Assembly (NCBI GenBank): GCA_010093515.1
Contig: MU001681.1
Coordinates: 807,302-849,518 of the forward strand
From: Lineolata rhizophorae
Taxonomy: Eukaryota; Ascomycota; Dothideomycetes; Lineolatales; Lineolataceae
Direction: 5' to 3'
Length of the DNA stretch: 42,217 bases
Position 1 is the stretch's first letter, and the number at the start of each line of letters is the position of its first letter. A program made the translations under genes and the position numbers. The notes beneath the pieces were generated by a model. That model searched no databases. It had not been told where the DNA came from and saw only the letters and a list, made by a program, of their open reading frames with translations. Shown piece after piece: positions 41,972 to 42,217 of this stretch.

Positions 41972-42217
41972 ATGGACAACCGTGAAGAATCTATTCAAGC
42001 AGCTATCCGCGATCTTAATGCTGGTGTTTTTACTAGTCAAAGAGCTGCTGCAAAGGCGTACAACATCCCTCAAGCTACCTTCTCTGCCCGTGTACGAGGC
42101 ACACAGAACAGCCAAACCAGCCACGTATACCAACAACGATTGACACCAGAGCAAGAGGACTTCCTTGTACAATGGATACTTGAAGAGGACGCACGAGCTT
42201 TTCCTCCCTCCCACGCG
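41865..42217 (+). mobile_element. 5' part of a pogo/Fot-type (Tc1-mariner) DNA transposon
   Basis: The transposase start at 41972 defines this element; the left edge near 41865 is an estimate from the composition shift. Its right end lies beyond the window, so inverted repeats and the TA target duplication cannot be checked. The visible coding part is intact. Confidence 0.7.
41972..42217 (+). CDS. Pogo/Fot-type transposase, N-terminal part (cut by window edge)
   Basis: The first 82 codons of a transposase, open to the window edge with no stop. It opens MDNREESIQAAIRDLNAG, a psq-type helix-turn-helix (residues about 5-43, with TSQRAAAKAYNIPQATFSAR), followed by the start of a CENP-B/Tc5-type helix-turn-helix (RLTPEQEDFLVQWILEEDA). 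This layout is that of fungal pogo/Fot transposases, which have a DDE catalytic domain further on; that part is outside the window. Codon use is far less GC-biased than in the surrounding genes, as expected for a mobile element. It is divergent from KAE1. Confidence 0.85.
   Translation, partial: MDNREESIQAAIRDLNAGVFTSQRAAAKAYNIPQATFSARVRGTQNSQTSHVYQQRLTPEQEDFLVQWILEEDARAFPPSHA

Noticed and set aside
1-42217. Retroelements, CRISPR arrays, toxin systems or a biosynthetic gene cluster
   Set aside because: I looked for reverse transcriptase, integrase, capsid, spacer-repeat, polyketide or peptide synthetase signatures and saw none; the only mobile element is the DNA transposon at the right edge.

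Overview
The window is nuclear DNA of a filamentous ascomycete (Pezizomycotina). The evidence is a dense set of fungal housekeeping genes with short introns (47-203 bp; GTRNGT donors, CTAAC/CTGAC-like branch sites, YAG acceptors), GC-rich coding DNA, and several families typical of filamentous fungi. I cannot name the genus from sequence alone. All gene models below were spliced by eye; almost all gene identities rest on recognised motifs rather than on a search.

Layout, left to right. 402-4185 (-) is CTR9, a Paf1-complex TPR subunit, divergent from an FHA-domain Ser/Thr kinase of the Chk2/Mek1 type (4643-7113, +). RPL39 (7555-7862, +) follows and converges on an N-terminal amidase of the NTA1 type (8338-9434, -), which is divergent from the COQ8/ABC1 atypical kinase (10354-12557, +). 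A 2.5 kb gene-poor stretch (12558-15064) holds one weak spliced gene candidate and an odd inverted-motif patch. Next come a Cut12-type spindle pole body protein (15065-17492, -), divergent from an RKM4-like SET-domain methyltransferase (18649-20448, +), which converges on EPL1 of the NuA4 complex (20912-23172, -). After a GC-rich spacer lies an unusually long Snf1-kinase beta subunit, GAL83/SIP2 type (25664-27988, -), divergent from a small membrane-hairpin protein (28817-29648, +) that contains a 140-base assembly gap and a duplicated contig end. A seven-transmembrane protein with a signal peptide (31260-32818, -) is separated by a 5.4 kb gene-poor region from a SUR1/CSG1-type MIPC synthase subunit (38264-39582, +), which converges on KAE1 (40324-41736, -). 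The right edge holds the first 82 codons of a pogo/Fot-type DNA transposon (from 41972, +), about 235 bp upstream of KAE1.

The genes do not form a pathway cluster. They are unrelated core functions: transcription and chromatin (CTR9, EPL1), translation and tRNA modification (RPL39, RKM4, KAE1), protein turnover (NTA1), mitochondrial coenzyme Q (COQ8), mitosis (Cut12), DNA damage or meiosis (FHA kinase), carbon signalling (GAL83) and sphingolipid synthesis (SUR1). I found no CRISPR, rRNA, convincing tRNA, retroelement or biosynthetic cluster. I do not see clear evidence for a new biological system; the most interesting leads are lineage-specific insertions in KAE1 and GAL83, two poorly characterised membrane protein families, a fresh-looking transposon beside KAE1, and a possible undescribed spliced gene at 13284-13818.
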